Part shown: positions 1 through 11,059 of the stretch, in pieces | Layout of the letters: every line of letters starts with the position of its first letter | How positions within the stretch are numbered: the stretch's first letter is position 1 | Assembly (NCBI RefSeq): GCF_033568475.1 | Contig: NC_133123.1 | Span: 17,222,622-17,286,621 of the forward strand | DNA length: 64,000 nt | Direction of reading: 5' to 3' | Origin: Henckelia pumila | Lineage: Eukaryota; Streptophyta; Magnoliopsida; Lamiales; Gesneriaceae | Made by a program: the position numbers and the translations under genes | Notes under the pieces: generated by a model | Told to the model about the DNA's origin: nothing | The model's input: only the letters and a program-made list of their open reading frames with translations | Databases searched by the model: none

Positions 1-207
1 CATGAACAAGCAATGGCTGGACTGCGATCCACAATCGAGGCTGCTGATCAGCAGCAACATTATGCCCGGGAAGAGTTATCCAAGGCCCAAGCAGGGGAAA
101 AGGAGGCCCGAGACGCTCTTTATTCTGCCACCAATGCGCTTCAGCTAGCTCAAGCTGAAATTACACATGCCAAAGCTGAGCTGCAATCTTCCTCCCAGCT
201 TATTTAG
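1..207 (+). CDS. C-terminal end of a coiled-coil protein, cut by the window edge
   Basis: The frame is open from base 1 to a TAG at 205-207. The 68 visible residues are rich in Ala, Glu, Gln and Lys with regular hydrophobic spacing (for example AREELSKAQAGEKEARDA), so a long alpha-helical coiled coil is likely. No catalytic or binding motif is visible. Retrotransposon DNA follows from 875, so this may be the tail of a transposon-associated coiled-coil ORF rather than a host gene. I do not recognise the protein, and the true start lies outside the window. Confidence 0.4.
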   Translation, partial: HEQAMAGLRSTIEAADQQQHYAREELSKAQAGEKEARDALYSATNALQLAQAEITHAKAELQSSSQLI

Positions 208-869
208 GAGAGCCAAAAGAGACAGGGACACTAGAAGCCAAGGAGACAGTCTCAGGAATACAAGAGACTTCGGCCCAACCAGGCAAGTCAAAGGCCGAGT
301 CCGAGTAGCTCTTAGGACCTATTTGTTTTTGTGCCTTTTTCTTTTTATTTTACTCGTGACACCGAATCCCTTCTGCTTGTATGTTTTCTTGTGTGAAATA
401 TCCACTAATTTCTTCCAAATTTTGTATATTCAATCACCACATCTTTCCGATAACATTTTAACTTGAAAATTTAACAAAGTATTCTTGCCAAAATCAAGTC
501 AAGTCCAGTGGTGCCAAGGTCCCACACCCTTTAGTCTCTTTAAGAGGTGTTAGAGCTCGCGCCTGCGATTTTTACGCTCCAACACGTTCGAGATAAGGAA
601 AGTCATCTTTTTAACTAATTTTAAAAGGAAAATATGAAGGAAGGATTTTGAAGAGAATGAATAGGGAAAGTTACGCATAAATGGGGCTGGTTCAGAATTG
701 CTTGGCGGATAGGGCGTGGAAGAAACAACACCTTTGAAGAACACTAAGATTTATTTCATCTTTCACTCTTTAATTATTCTTTGGATGTTAAAAACAATTG
801 TGATAGTTATTTTCATGTTTATGCAGTAGATTTTCTTCGAATAAGGCCACGAGATTGGGCCGAGACTGA
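208..869. other. No gene seen; sequence downstream of the coiled-coil ORF
   Basis: A pyrimidine-rich stretch (about 320-350) and AT-rich sequence follow the stop codon. The short frames here show no recognisable motif. It ends at the CTTAT target duplication of the solo LTR. Confidence 0.5.
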
Positions 870-1554
870 CTTATTGAAACAACCCTAACCTCTAATTTAA
901 TTAATTAAATGAGAAAAATAAAATTTCAAGATATTATTAATATTATAATATAATTATTATAGAAAATTTTACAAAAATTTTGCCATGACCTATCTGTAAA
1001 TTTCTATTTCAACCTGTCTCAACACAGCACTTCAAACTATAAAGAAAGACTCCCCAGAGATAGAAACGTAACACGATAACATAAACACTTGAAAGAGCAT
1101 AATCCCAGCTACAAGGGGAGAAAAGCGGATAATGTGTTTACATGTCAAGTAATAAAGCAGGAAATCTCATCCTGCTAAAACAGCTGGAAATAAACAAGTG
1201 TAAATAATTTTTTATTATAGACAACTCAATGCTGAAAATAAAAAGGGAAGCGAAGGTCATGGGTGTGCTCCGCCGAATGCCGTCAACCCTGGTGATCCTG
1301 CCCCTCAATCACTGGGTAATCATACTCGCCTGCACCAAGCAGATGTAGTGAGCCTAAAGACTCAACAAGAATATGGAGGTGAAATAATGAATAATAAATA
1401 TACATGCACACACAATAAAAAATATCATATACTGAAACTACATTGTCTTTTCCTAACTGAATCTCTAGCAAAAAGGAGTGCTTGAAAACATTGCATACAT
1501 GACTGAATCTAACTGACTGAAACAAAACTCCTACTGAAAGTGCATAGAAAGATT

Positions 1555-1760
1555 GAACATATGGACTGAAGAGACTGAACTAGGAAATAATGAACTGAAC
1601 TGAGAAACTGAATTGTAAACTGATAAATTGAATTGTAAAATGATAAACTGGTAACTGAACTGTAAAATGATGACTGAACTGTAAACTGATAAACTGATAA
1701 CTGAACTGTAAACTGATAAACTGAATTGTAAACTGATAAACTGATAAATGAACTGTAAAC
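1555..1760. repeat. Degenerate tandem repeat of an AACTGAACTGTAAACTGATA-like unit
   Basis: The words AACTGAACTGTAAACTGATA and AACTGATAAACTG recur many times with small changes across about 200 bases inside the solo LTR. No coding capacity is seen. Confidence 0.7.
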
Positions 1761-1816
1761 TTAGATCATTGATTGTAACCCTATGTTTTGATCGATCAAT
1801 GGCTGTAGTATACTAT

Positions 1817-1965
1817 GCCGGCAAGATGCCGAGATTTCTCCCGACGCGACATTGCCCCTTAAAACTGATTTGGTAGGGGTTCCGAGATTTCTCCCGGCCG
1901 CACACTACCCATCGATTTGGTAGGGGTTCCGAGATGTCTCCCGGCCGCACACTACCCGTCGTTTG
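1817..1965. repeat. About 47-bp tandem repeat inside the solo LTR
   Basis: TGGTAGGGGTTCCGAGAT begins at 1871 and again at 1918, each followed by a CTCCCGGCCGCACACTACCC block, giving a 47-base period. A more diverged copy precedes them (1817-1860) and a partial one follows. Confidence 0.75.
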
Positions 1966-4339
1966 GCAAGTGAGTTGAGGCATCCCCCAACCGACATTTC
2001 CCGTCTTGGCACAATCAACTTTCCTTGTTCAAAATATTTTCTTCCTTGACTTGACTCGAAGGCTTAGACTGAATTCAAGAAAATGGTATTTACTCGATTC
2101 GCAAATAACTGAAGTAGAAAGGTTGACATGGATGGTGATTTAGGTGGCAAACCATCGCTAAAAATCTAAACATTATACTTTAGGCACTTAGGCTATACCC
2201 TGAGCAATCCCCTTGCAAAAACTTATAACATAATTATTTCTTAATCAAAACGACTTAACCTTTAAAACACAGTTCTCATACTCTCTATGCTTGGCTAGAA
2301 GGTCATCTTCGAAGTACAATCCCTATCCAGGCGATAAAGTTTTCGAGCAACAATTCTTATCTTCTAAAATCAGCACATTAGAACATCAATAACCTAGAAC
2401 TCCACCCAAAACTTAGCCAAATAGGTTCCCTCTTGAAACGACAATTCCCTAACATCCTAAGGTGTTTCTAGACCAGATCCCTTAGCCAAAACATGAATAT
2501 AACACTAACATAAACCCACATTTCCCGGACAGCCCTGTTCTTGGCATAAAAACAGTGCTTGTCCTCCTATTTGGACCCTCTTAGCCCTTCAACTCATGCT
2601 CCCCTACACGACCAGCATATAACCTCACATCATGACCACTTATAGCAGCCTTTTCAAACCACTAGGATAGTTCCCAAGCCTAGCATGACCCGAAGAAAAC
2701 ACCCCCTTACTTCCAAACTAGATTTCTAGTCCGAAACAGTCCTAGCCCAAGTCCATTTACCCGCCCGAAGCAGCCCCATTTCCAAGAAAATTCCCACCTC
2801 AAGACAGCCTTTTACCTAGCCAAAACCCAGCTCATGAAAACTCTACCCCAGCCCCCAAAACTCATTCTTACAGCCTCTAACGAATAGCCTATCTGCCTCG
2901 GTTAAAACCAGCTCACTCGCACAACTCGGGTGCTACCATGTGAGCTACGTCTCAACCATGGTATCTCCTCAATCACCATCCAACCCACCAGCAAGACTCA
3001 ATCAAAACATTCTCAAGCACTAAGCACAAGAGTCTCAAAACAGGGGGGAACAAACGCATCAAAGAAAAAAAAAGTTCCGAGGCTCACAATACGATTCCAT
3101 TCAACGCAAGGAGAATTATATAACAATCAAAAGCACGAATAAATATCTCCACAGAAATCTGTACAAGACCCGAGTAGCTAACCGAAGAAAAAGAACAGGA
3201 ACATCGAATGGCATCAGGAAAATCAAAAAAAGAAAAACGAGAAACTTCTTAAATCCCAGAAAAATTTGAAAAGCAAACAAAAGGAGAAAAAAAGCACACA
3301 CATAATAATCTACTTGGTGGCCAAAAACCCATAAATCTTGCCTCACGCTAAAAGAAAAAGTCAGAAATGGTGGAGCTCGGCCGATTGAAAATCGAGCTGG
3401 AAAAAGGGGAGATGGAACTCGTGCAGCTCACTTGAAGGAAAGCCTCGCCGGGAAAATGGCCTGCTGCGGTGGCCCAAGGTTGGAATGGAAACTGAGAGAG
3501 AGAGCCGATCGCCTCTAGAGTAGAAGGGAAGGGAAACAGGGCGTTCTATCGGCTTAATCTTGAGGAAGGGGATAAGAGAGTGGGCCGAGTAATGGGCTTG
3601 GTTTGGAAGCCCCTTTGGGCCTAAAATTAAATTTTTGTGTAGATAAATTAATACATAATATGTAATGTTTTAAATGGTGCGAGTAAAAGTGTTAGGCCCA
3701 AATTTTGCAAATACTCAAATTTGAAAATTCAAGAATTAAATACTTAAATTCTATTTATCGGGTTTGAAAATGCTAACTTTTCAATACTTAAACATTTTGA
3801 TGTCACATCGATAAGTAAAATATTTAAATAATAAACAGAGCGATTAAAATAATTTAAACCAACTTGACGAATGATTAAAAGTCATTCAAATAAATACACA
3901 AGCGGAATAAAACCTTTAAAACGACCCGAACAGTTAAAATCTTTTAATTAGATAAACTAGACATTTAAAATAATTTAAGGCGACTAACCGCTAAACTTAA
4001 GTTATTTAAAATAAATAAGTTGGACAATAAAAGTCATTTAAAAAAACAAGTCTTAAACCTTTAAAATCTTTAAATCAAATAAGTAGTATAATAAAATAAT
4101 TTAAATGAGTAAACCTAAACAATTAAAATAATTAATTTAATAGTTAGTAAAATAAAGTCCTTTAAATAAATAATTAATATTTTACTAACACGAAATTCAA
4201 ATAAAGAGTTTAAGTCAATTAAACTTAAAAATAATAAATCCTAATATTTATTAAATTTAATGCATGCGATTCAGCAGATTAGATTTTTAGGTACTACACT
4301 TATGTTTGAATGTGATTTGGGGAGATTTGGGGAGATTCT

Positions 4340-4575
4340 TTGAGCTTCAATAGTTCGGTTCTTAAAATATTGAATACCAATGAATTAAATCGATTTTGGT
4401 TTTCAAACCAAGCGGAAGACAATCAAAATAATCCTTCGTAGAAATCGAATAAAAATTTTGTAAATCATTTGAAAACAATGAAATCCAAAACAACATCAAC
4501 AAGTAAATTCAATAAAGTAAAGAGACACAAATTTTTTATGGATATCGAAGACAAAACTCCTACGTCACCTGTGAC
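4340..4575. repeat. Probable truncated LTR fragment resembling the SIRE-like LTR at 59 kb
   Basis: The stretch around 4410-4575 shares order and wording with the LTR near 59260-59400, for example a gcggaaga word and a block reading roughly TTTATGGAT...GACAAAACTCCTACGTCACC against TTTCTGGAT...GCTCAATCTCCTACGTCACC. It stops abruptly where TRIM-like sequence begins. The similarity is by eye and short. Confidence 0.35.
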
Positions 4576-4644
4576 GCTCGGGGCTAATAAGAGGGACGGA
4601 AGTGATCGCCGAATCCAAGAGATTGCACGGACAAGAAGCGGCTC
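4576..4644. mobile_element. Left piece of TRIM internal sequence, split by the Athila insertion
   Basis: The words CTCGGGGCTAATAAGAGGG, AGTGAT, CCAAGAGATTGCACGGACAA and CGGCTC match the TRIM internal sequence at about 19100-19170 in the same order. It runs straight into GGCTC, the target duplication of the Athila element, and the rest of this copy resumes at 18700. Confidence 0.6.
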
Positions 4645-5177
4645 TGTTGTGAAAAATGCTCGCAAGCGTACGAGTGTCAAGTTTTAATATAGTGATAAAT
4701 CAAGTATCGTTCTCACAGGGAGTAAATTGAAAATATTAAGTACTTGTAATTAAAATAGTCTTAATTTTATTTAGAAAATCAATGATCAAGAATTTTGCAG
4801 AAAAATAAAATAACCAAATGACTTTTTGATAGCACACACACAACTTTCAGATAAATACCAATCAGAGAAAAAATGGTCTAGAGCTTTAGATTTCACCTGG
4901 TTTCAACAAAAATCAATCCTAATTAATTAATCTTCATGAGTTCCTGTCAATTAATAGCCAAGAACACTTAAGTGTATTATTTTCCTCTCCCGAGCAACAA
5001 ATAATGTTTATCAACTACAATTCAATTCCAATATCTTTATTAAGAATATATTTGTAGTGATCTATGTAAAAAAATGTTCTTTTTAAAAGCTCTGTTAAAA
5101 TTATACACTCTCCCGAGTTATATAAATAATTAACAGTGTAAATTATATTGATCCTATTCAAAATCTCCTTTCCCGAG
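4645..5177 (-). repeat. Athila 3' LTR, distal part (split)
   Basis: It matches the upper LTR from 17310 onward: TGTTGTGAAAAATGCTCGC here against TCTTGTGAAAAATGCTCGC there, then CGTACGAGTGTCAAG and onward. It breaks at CCCGAG, where the nested element begins, and resumes at 10225. The two LTR parts total 1368 bases against 1390 in the other copy. Confidence 0.85.
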
Positions 5178-6594
5178 TGGTAGCGCTTAATCGTGTCACG
5201 CCCAAATTACTCGACTCAATCAGATAAACAAATAATGCAGTAGTGTGAGTAAGGATCGTTCCCATGAAAAAAGGTAAATTTAATGTGTTCTAAATAAACT
5301 AAAGGGGGTTTTTGAGTTTTGGAATTAACTACTAAAAATTTAAGCAATTAAAAAGTAATATTATCACTATCATGTAATAATGAAAATTTAACTGGAGAAA
5401 TCAATAAGAGACAAGCCTTGGTATCGGTCGACTACACCCTTGATATTCATTCATTCAATCATCGATTCCCTAAAGATAATTAATCCTATCAAATATTCAT
5501 CATTGAAAATCAAATTCATGTTTCACCTTAATCTTAGTTAATTAGACACCAGCGTTCTAGATTAACCCTTACCAATAAATTAACCCGGATTCCAACGATC
5601 TAGATTTAAATCTAAGGTAGCATTCAAATGAGTGAAACTGATGAACCTAGACAACACAAACACCAGCGGTTGTATTTAGCCTAGTCAAGAGTTGTTCCTA
5701 CGATTTAATAAATTCAACAGTAGAAAATATCAAGCGTAGTTGCTTCGCAAATTAGTTGATTCAAACAATTACGGATTTGAATTCTAATTTAGCTATCGAT
5801 TGTATAGCAAAATCCTAAGATGACCAATTCTAAAATCTCACATACAAGCATGAAATAAAACAGAACAACTTTTGATACTCAATAAGGATTAAAGCATGAA
5901 AATCGAATCTCATGAATAAACAAAATCAAGGGCTTGTCTTCCTCAACCAATTTTTAAGACCTAGAAGAATAAAATCTAAGAAAAGAGAGATAAAACCTAG
6001 CCGCCAGGAGAGTTCTTCCACGTTCTAAGCCTCCCAATCTGATGATTGATGTGTAAAAATCGGAATCCAGACCTAATAAAAGTCTAGAGTCTAAAATAAA
6101 AGAGTTCCCAAAAATAAAAATTCTTCCCGAACAGACCCGCTCGCTCGATCGGTAAAGATTGACCGATCGAGCGAGCTAAAATTATCCAGCTACTGTCTTC
6201 ATACTTTTTGGGCCGCTCGATCGGTAAAATGTTGCAGATCGAGCGAGCAGTTTTTTTTCCAGCGAGCAACGATTTTGAAAATTTTAAATTCGGAGATCTA
6301 GCCGTCGGATTGAGCTGAAATTTGGACAGCTGCTTCAAAACATCTTGAACTTTGTTCTGAACAGTCGAGATCGAATTTGGATTTTTCTAAAATTAAAATT
6401 ATTTTCTGACCATTGCTGCTTCGTAATTCTTCTCTTATCTCGGCTCTTTCTTCCATCTGTAGCTCATTTTCTTCACTTTTCCTATATCAAATCACATACC
6501 ATGATTAGGAACTATAACATGAATTTAATCAATCAAAATACACCTAATCCTCACAATTTAACTCAATCAAATATAGAAAAATACCATCACATCA
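5178..6594 (-). repeat. Nested element, 3' LTR
   Basis: It begins TGGTAGCGCTTAATCGTG and ends ATACCATCACATCA, matching 8803-10219 throughout. The first 110 bases differ more between copies than the rest does. It holds a perfect 15-bp inverted repeat (6139-6153 and 6162-6176), a weaker second hairpin (6213-6248) and the shared block at 6294-6365. Confidence 0.88.
6139..6248. repeat. GC-rich hairpin pair in the nested element LTR
   Basis: GCTCGCTCGATCGGT (6139-6153) pairs perfectly with ACCGATCGAGCGAGC (6162-6176) over an 8-base loop. A second imperfect hairpin, GCCGCTCGATCGGT with AGATCGAGCGAGC, lies at 6213-6248. The same pair occurs in the other LTR near 9763-9872. Confidence 0.85.
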
Positions 6595-7562
6595 AACTTC
6601 CCCTACTTAATCCTTGCTCGCCCTCGAGCAACACAAAACATAAACACAAATGAATAATGAAATCACAGCCTCAAAGAAGTTTTCACATACAAAACAAAAT
6701 TATGAATACTATCGATTTTTCATAATACACCATCAGTCAAGCGTGAACGTGTGTGTGTGTGTCATGTTATTCCAGCTACATGCAACTTCAAAAGAGTCAG
6801 TTTTAAGACTGTTCGCCGACCTATGACAAATCAGTGTGAGTATCCCCAACAAGAGCCATTTCCTCCCAACAATCTTCAAACAAAAACACAACTTTCTTGA
6901 AATAAAATTACGCACCTCCGGATTTTGCACCCGGTATTACTTTAGCCCCAATAATTACCCGCTAACTTAGCTATAACTAAGACATGATTAGAATTTCAAT
7001 CCCCTTGTCTATAGCCCGGATGGAGCATCAACCCCATTTAATCCGCATACTTAGCCTTGAATTTAATCTTTTAGGATTTCAATCCTTTCTAGGCTCGGAT
7101 GGAGTTGTATATAAATTTGTTTTTTTCTAGGTGCGCCCAAGATCGTTTATGTCAACTTAAAAAGATCATCAGGGTTCAACAAAACACTATCAGGCTCCAC
7201 AAACACCTATTTTCGTGCAATGGTCCAACCGACACAAACATCATCTAATACATTGCTACAGTTCACTGGTTTAACATGTGTGCTTAAAATATTCACTACT
7301 CAACCTACGATTTCTCATATCCAATCAAGATCAAATTTTCATGTAAAATAATTTTACAAAACTTCATCATCATAGGCTAGTGAATTTCATCAGTGATATT
7401 CATTGCTAACTATGAGCTCTAAATTTTTTAAAAAATACGGCTAAATGCTCTAACTGACTGGCTAAGTCCTCTCCCCCATACTTAGAATCTTACATTGTCC
7501 CCAATGTAAGTCAAAATGCAAAATAAAAATAAAAATAAAAACTAAAAATGAAAGTAAATACT

Positions 7563-7610
7563 CCCCTTGGGTTGCCTCCCAAGCAGCGCTTGATTTCCAG
7601 TCTTCAGCTT
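7563..7610 (-). other. Conserved retroelement motif with a TTGGG/CCCAA hairpin
   Basis: The plus strand reads TTGGGTTGCCTCCCAAGCAG then CGCTTGATTTCCAGTCTTCAGC. TTGGG pairs with CCCAA over a six-base loop. Nearly the same string recurs at 14839-14885 in the outer Athila element, each time just 3' (on the minus strand) of the gag or protease region. From memory, very similar strings occur in plant Gypsy elements; that is recall and not a search result. Confidence 0.65.
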
Positions 7611-7615
7611 GACCC

Positions 7616-8564
7616 TCAGAAGCACTCCTCAAAGAGCGGCTGGCGCCCAAAATAAGTGTCATATGACACCACAAACGGGTCTTTATTCCATGTTCCCTCA
7701 AGCTTGGCTAGATGTATACAGTTCAAGCTCGTCACCTCAACAACACTCCAAAGTAGCTGGTAAACATGGGAAGAAAACACCTCCGTTGGCTCTCGGACGC
7801 CAACATATTTTGAAACTGGTACTGATGGAAGAGAAGGATCTTGGGGATGTGTGTATGATAATACTATCGATGAGCTCATATCTATAGACTCTTGAACTCC
7901 GTCATCCTAAAACTCGAGTGGTAACATATTTCCATCATACGAAATTTCTTCCAGAACATCTTCCGACTGAGATCCAATAAGAAGATAAGACTCAAACACA
8001 TCTAAATCTTCAGTAGGAATTGATTCGCACTCCCAATCCTGGTTCTCTGAGTCATCATCATTAAACCAAATTGGGTTGGTAACTGCTTGAGTATCTTGCT
8101 TCACTTCTTGTTCTTGGTGTTCCTGGGGAATTGATCTCTTGATTCTCCATGTGCTCCACAAGGTGACATCTAGAATTTTTTAGATCTTCTACAGTTTTCA
8201 TAGTCGATGCCACAAGCTTGCTCATTATATCCTCCAGCGGATGTAAGATCAATTGCGAACAACTTCCCTCCTCCTTTTGAAGCTCAAATGTTTGGTCTAT
8301 AAAATCCGGGTATTGAGATTGCGAATATTGGTAATAGTCAAACTCTGCCATATCATCCAACAGGTGTCTCATGGTATCAGCATCTCGGCAAAATATTGAT
8401 ATACCGGTTGTGAAAACTCCATCAATTACCCATCTTCTTGTCACTGCATCCAAACCATCAAGAAAAAATGTAAGGGGAGAACAGTTAGAAAAATCATGAT
8501 AACGGAAGATGGTTTCCAAATCTTTGAATCTCTTCCATGCTGCGTAGAATGGCTCTCCGTGTTA
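7616..8564 (-). pseudogene. Gag-like ORF of the nested element, broken by stops and a frameshift
   Basis: Reading down from 8564 the frame contains AAWKRFKDLE and the LTFFLDGLDAVTRRW region, which resembles the Gag core of Athila/Tat elements (compare AWERYKDLLRRCPNH in the outer element gag). A TAA sits at 8562-8564, the frame is lost near 8060-8160, and continuing in the second frame a TAG falls at 7907-7909 before the ORF closes at 7616 just ahead of the conserved hairpin motif. There is no zinc knuckle and no protease motif. A Gag-only coding capacity fits a non-autonomous element. Confidence 0.6.
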
Positions 8565-8779
8565 CTGGATAAAACTTGCTAATACTTGTCGATTTGACAT
8601 CTCGAAGTATCACACCGCAAGAATCCCCCTTCGCCTATGCAAAATTCTTTCTATCTCTGGGTCGTATGGAAATTCTTCTTCTTCCGAAGATTCACCTACA
8701 CGCACGAACAAACCAGAGTAGCACTAGGAGGAATAATAAAATAAAAAAAAAACACAAACACAAATAAATTAAACGCCTT

Positions 8780-8797
8780 TCCCCGGCAACGGCGCCA
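8780..8797 (-). other. Primer binding site of the nested element (tRNA-Asp type)
   Basis: The minus strand reads TGGCGCCGTTGCCGGGGA, five bases from the LTR edge at 8803. This is the usual Athila/Tat primer site, and the same 18 bases occur at 17286-17303. Confidence 0.85.
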
Positions 8798-8802
8798 AAA
8801 TT

Positions 8803-10219
8803 TAGTAGCTCTTAATCGTGTCACGCCCAAATTACCCGACTCAATCAGATACACAAATAATGCAGTAGTGTGAGTAGGGATCGTTCTTACGAGGAAATGT
8901 AAATTTAATGTGTTCTAAATAAACTAAAGGGGGTTTTTGAGTTTTGGAATTAACTAGAAAAAATTTAAGCAATTAAAAAGTAATATTATCACTATCATGC
9001 AAGAATGAAAATTTAACTGAAGAAATCAATAAGAGACAAGCCTTGGTATCGGTCGACTACACCCTTGATATTCATTCATTCAATCATCGATTCCCTAAAG
9101 ATAATTATTCCTATCAAATATTCATCATTGAAAATCAAATTCCTGTTTCACTTTAATCTTAGTTAATTAGACACCAGCGTTCTAGATTAACCCTTACCAA
9201 TAAATTAACCCGGATTCCAGCGATCTAGATTTAAATCTAAGGTAGCATTCAAATGAGTGAAACTGATGAACCTAGACAACACAAACACCAGCGGTTGTAT
9301 TTAGCCTAGTCAAGAGTTGTTCCTACGATTTAATAAATTCAACAGTAGAAAATATCAAGCGTAGTTGCTTCGCAAATTAGTTGATTCAAACAATTACGGA
9401 TTTGAATTCTAATTTAGCTATCGATTGTATAGCAAAATCCTAAGATGACCAATTCTAAAATCTCACATACAAGCATGAAATAAAACAGAACAATTTTTGA
9501 TACTCAATAAGGATTAAAGCATGAAAATCGAATCTCATGAATAAACAAAATCAAGGGCTTGTCTTCCTCAACCAATTTTTAAGACCTAGAAGAATAAAAT
9601 CTAAGAAAAGAGAGATAAAACTTAGCCGCCAAGAGAGTTCTTCCACGTTCTAAGCCTCCCAATCTGATGATTGATGTGTAAAAATCGGAATCCAGACCTA
9701 ATAAAAGTCTAGAGTCTAAAATAAAAGAGTTCCCAAAAAAAAAAATTCTTCCCGAACAGACCCGCTCGCTCGATCGGTAAAGATTGACCGATCGAGCGAG
9801 CTAAAATTATCCAGCTACTGTCTTCATACTTTTTGGGCCGCTCGATCAGTAAAATGTTGCAGATCGAGCGAGCAGTTTTTTTTCCAGCGAGCAGCGATTT
9901 TGAAAAATTTAAATTCGGAGATCTAGCCGTCGGATTGAGCTGAAATTTGGACAGCTGCTTCAAAACATCTTGAACTTTGTTCTGAACAGTCGAGATTGAA
10001 TTTGGATTTTTCTAAAATTAAAATTATTTTCTGACCATTGCTGCTTCGTAATTCTTCTCTTATCTCGGCTCTTTCTTCCATCTGTAGCTCATTTTCTTCA
10101 CTTTTTCTATATCAAATCACATACCATGATTAGGAACTATAACATGAATTTAATCAATCAAAATACACCTAATTCTCAAATTTTGACTCAATCAAATATA
10201 GAAAAATACCATCACATCA
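8803..10219 (-). repeat. Nested element, 5' LTR
   Basis: It starts TAGTAGCTCTTAATCGTG (the terminal TG has become TA) and ends ATACCATCACATCA. Length equals its partner LTR, and it repeats the hairpin pair and the CTAGCCGTCGGATTGAGCTG block (from about 9921). Confidence 0.88.
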
Positions 10220-10224
10220 CCGAG

Positions 10225-11059
10225 TGCCATATTTCAAATAAATATAACAAATCAATTATTGATCAGGTAATTGAAAAGACAATCAATTCTAGAAAAAAAC
10301 AATTAATCTAGAAGAAACTCAATTCAATAAAATCAAAAATTCATGAAAGCGTCTATACTAGGTTCCATCTAACCTCTAGACTCTAAAAAATTAGTTTATA
10401 ATAAAATTCTGAATAAAACAAATCATGTTCAAAAATTCAGACATTAAATCAGAATTAAATATATAAGAGATAAAGAAAACAAATCCGTCGATGCGATGTC
10501 GTGTCCGAACTCTCGATCTCCGTCTTCGTTCTTCAATTAAAAAACAGAATTCCTTCAGAAAATTCCACAATCACGATCTACAATTCCTTTCTCTGATGTA
10601 CGCTCCTGTGTTGTGGCGGCTCTCTCAATTGTCTGACTTCAAATCCTTTTATATACCGTCATCCAAAAGCCCAACAAAAAGCCCAACAAAATATTTGCCG
10701 AAATAATTAAAATTTGAGATCGCGCGATGGAGCGGGCGCGCACATGTCTCGGTCTTGATTTCTCACTTCACAAAAGTATATGCGTGTTTGCTCCTCATGA
10801 TGCGCTAAAGAAAAGCGCTAACAATTTTCTTTCTTAAGCCCAATATGAAAGCCTAAATATCCTTTTCTCATTTTCCCGTTACTCTGTTCTTTTATTTTCT
10901 TTTTCTCTTCTTTACTGCTTCAATTTTCTTTTCTTTTCCACAATACTTACTAATTTCCTTCAATCACAAAAACAACAAAACTCACACATAAATTTTCTCG
11001 AAACCAATAGTTAAAAATTAAAATCATATATAAATTAAGTGTATAAAATACACTTATCA
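10225..11059 (-). repeat. Athila 3' LTR, proximal part (split)
   Basis: It continues the LTR interrupted at 5177 and matches 17852-18699: AAATAAATATAACAAATCAA through GTATAAAATACACTTATCA. It differs from the upper copy by base changes and an indel of about 21 bases in the GC-rich part near 10720-10745. The TACCCCCAAACTTAAAC that follows is the polypurine tract on the minus strand. Confidence 0.85.

Larger units (their letters stand above)
875..4298. mobile_element. Solo LTR, about 3.4 kb, probably Ty3/Gypsy chromovirus type
   Basis: The unit starts TGAAACAACCC and ends GGTACTACA, so it has TG...CA termini. It is flanked by a perfect 5-bp duplication CTTAT at 870-874 and 4299-4303. No internal domain, primer binding site or coding sequence lies inside. 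A complete LTR with matching target duplications and no interior is the signature of LTR-LTR recombination. Length and base composition resemble long LTRs of plant chromoviruses; the family is inference. It contains two tandem-repeat tracts (1555-1760 and 1817-1965) and a long gene-free stretch. Confidence 0.72.
5178..10219 (-). mobile_element. Nested non-autonomous Gypsy-like LTR retrotransposon (5042 bp)
   Basis: Two LTRs of identical length (1417 bp; 5178-6594 and 8803-10219) flank a 2.2 kb interior. A perfect 5-bp duplication CCGAG lies at 5173-5177 and 10220-10224, inside the Athila LTR. The PBS (8780-8797) is complementary to tRNA-Asp type primers and next to the LTR at 8803, so transcription is on the minus strand; a purine-rich tract on that strand borders 6595. 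The interior holds only a broken gag-like ORF. With no protease, RT or integrase the element must have depended on a partner. The two LTRs are very similar, so insertion postdates that of the Athila host. Confidence 0.88.
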
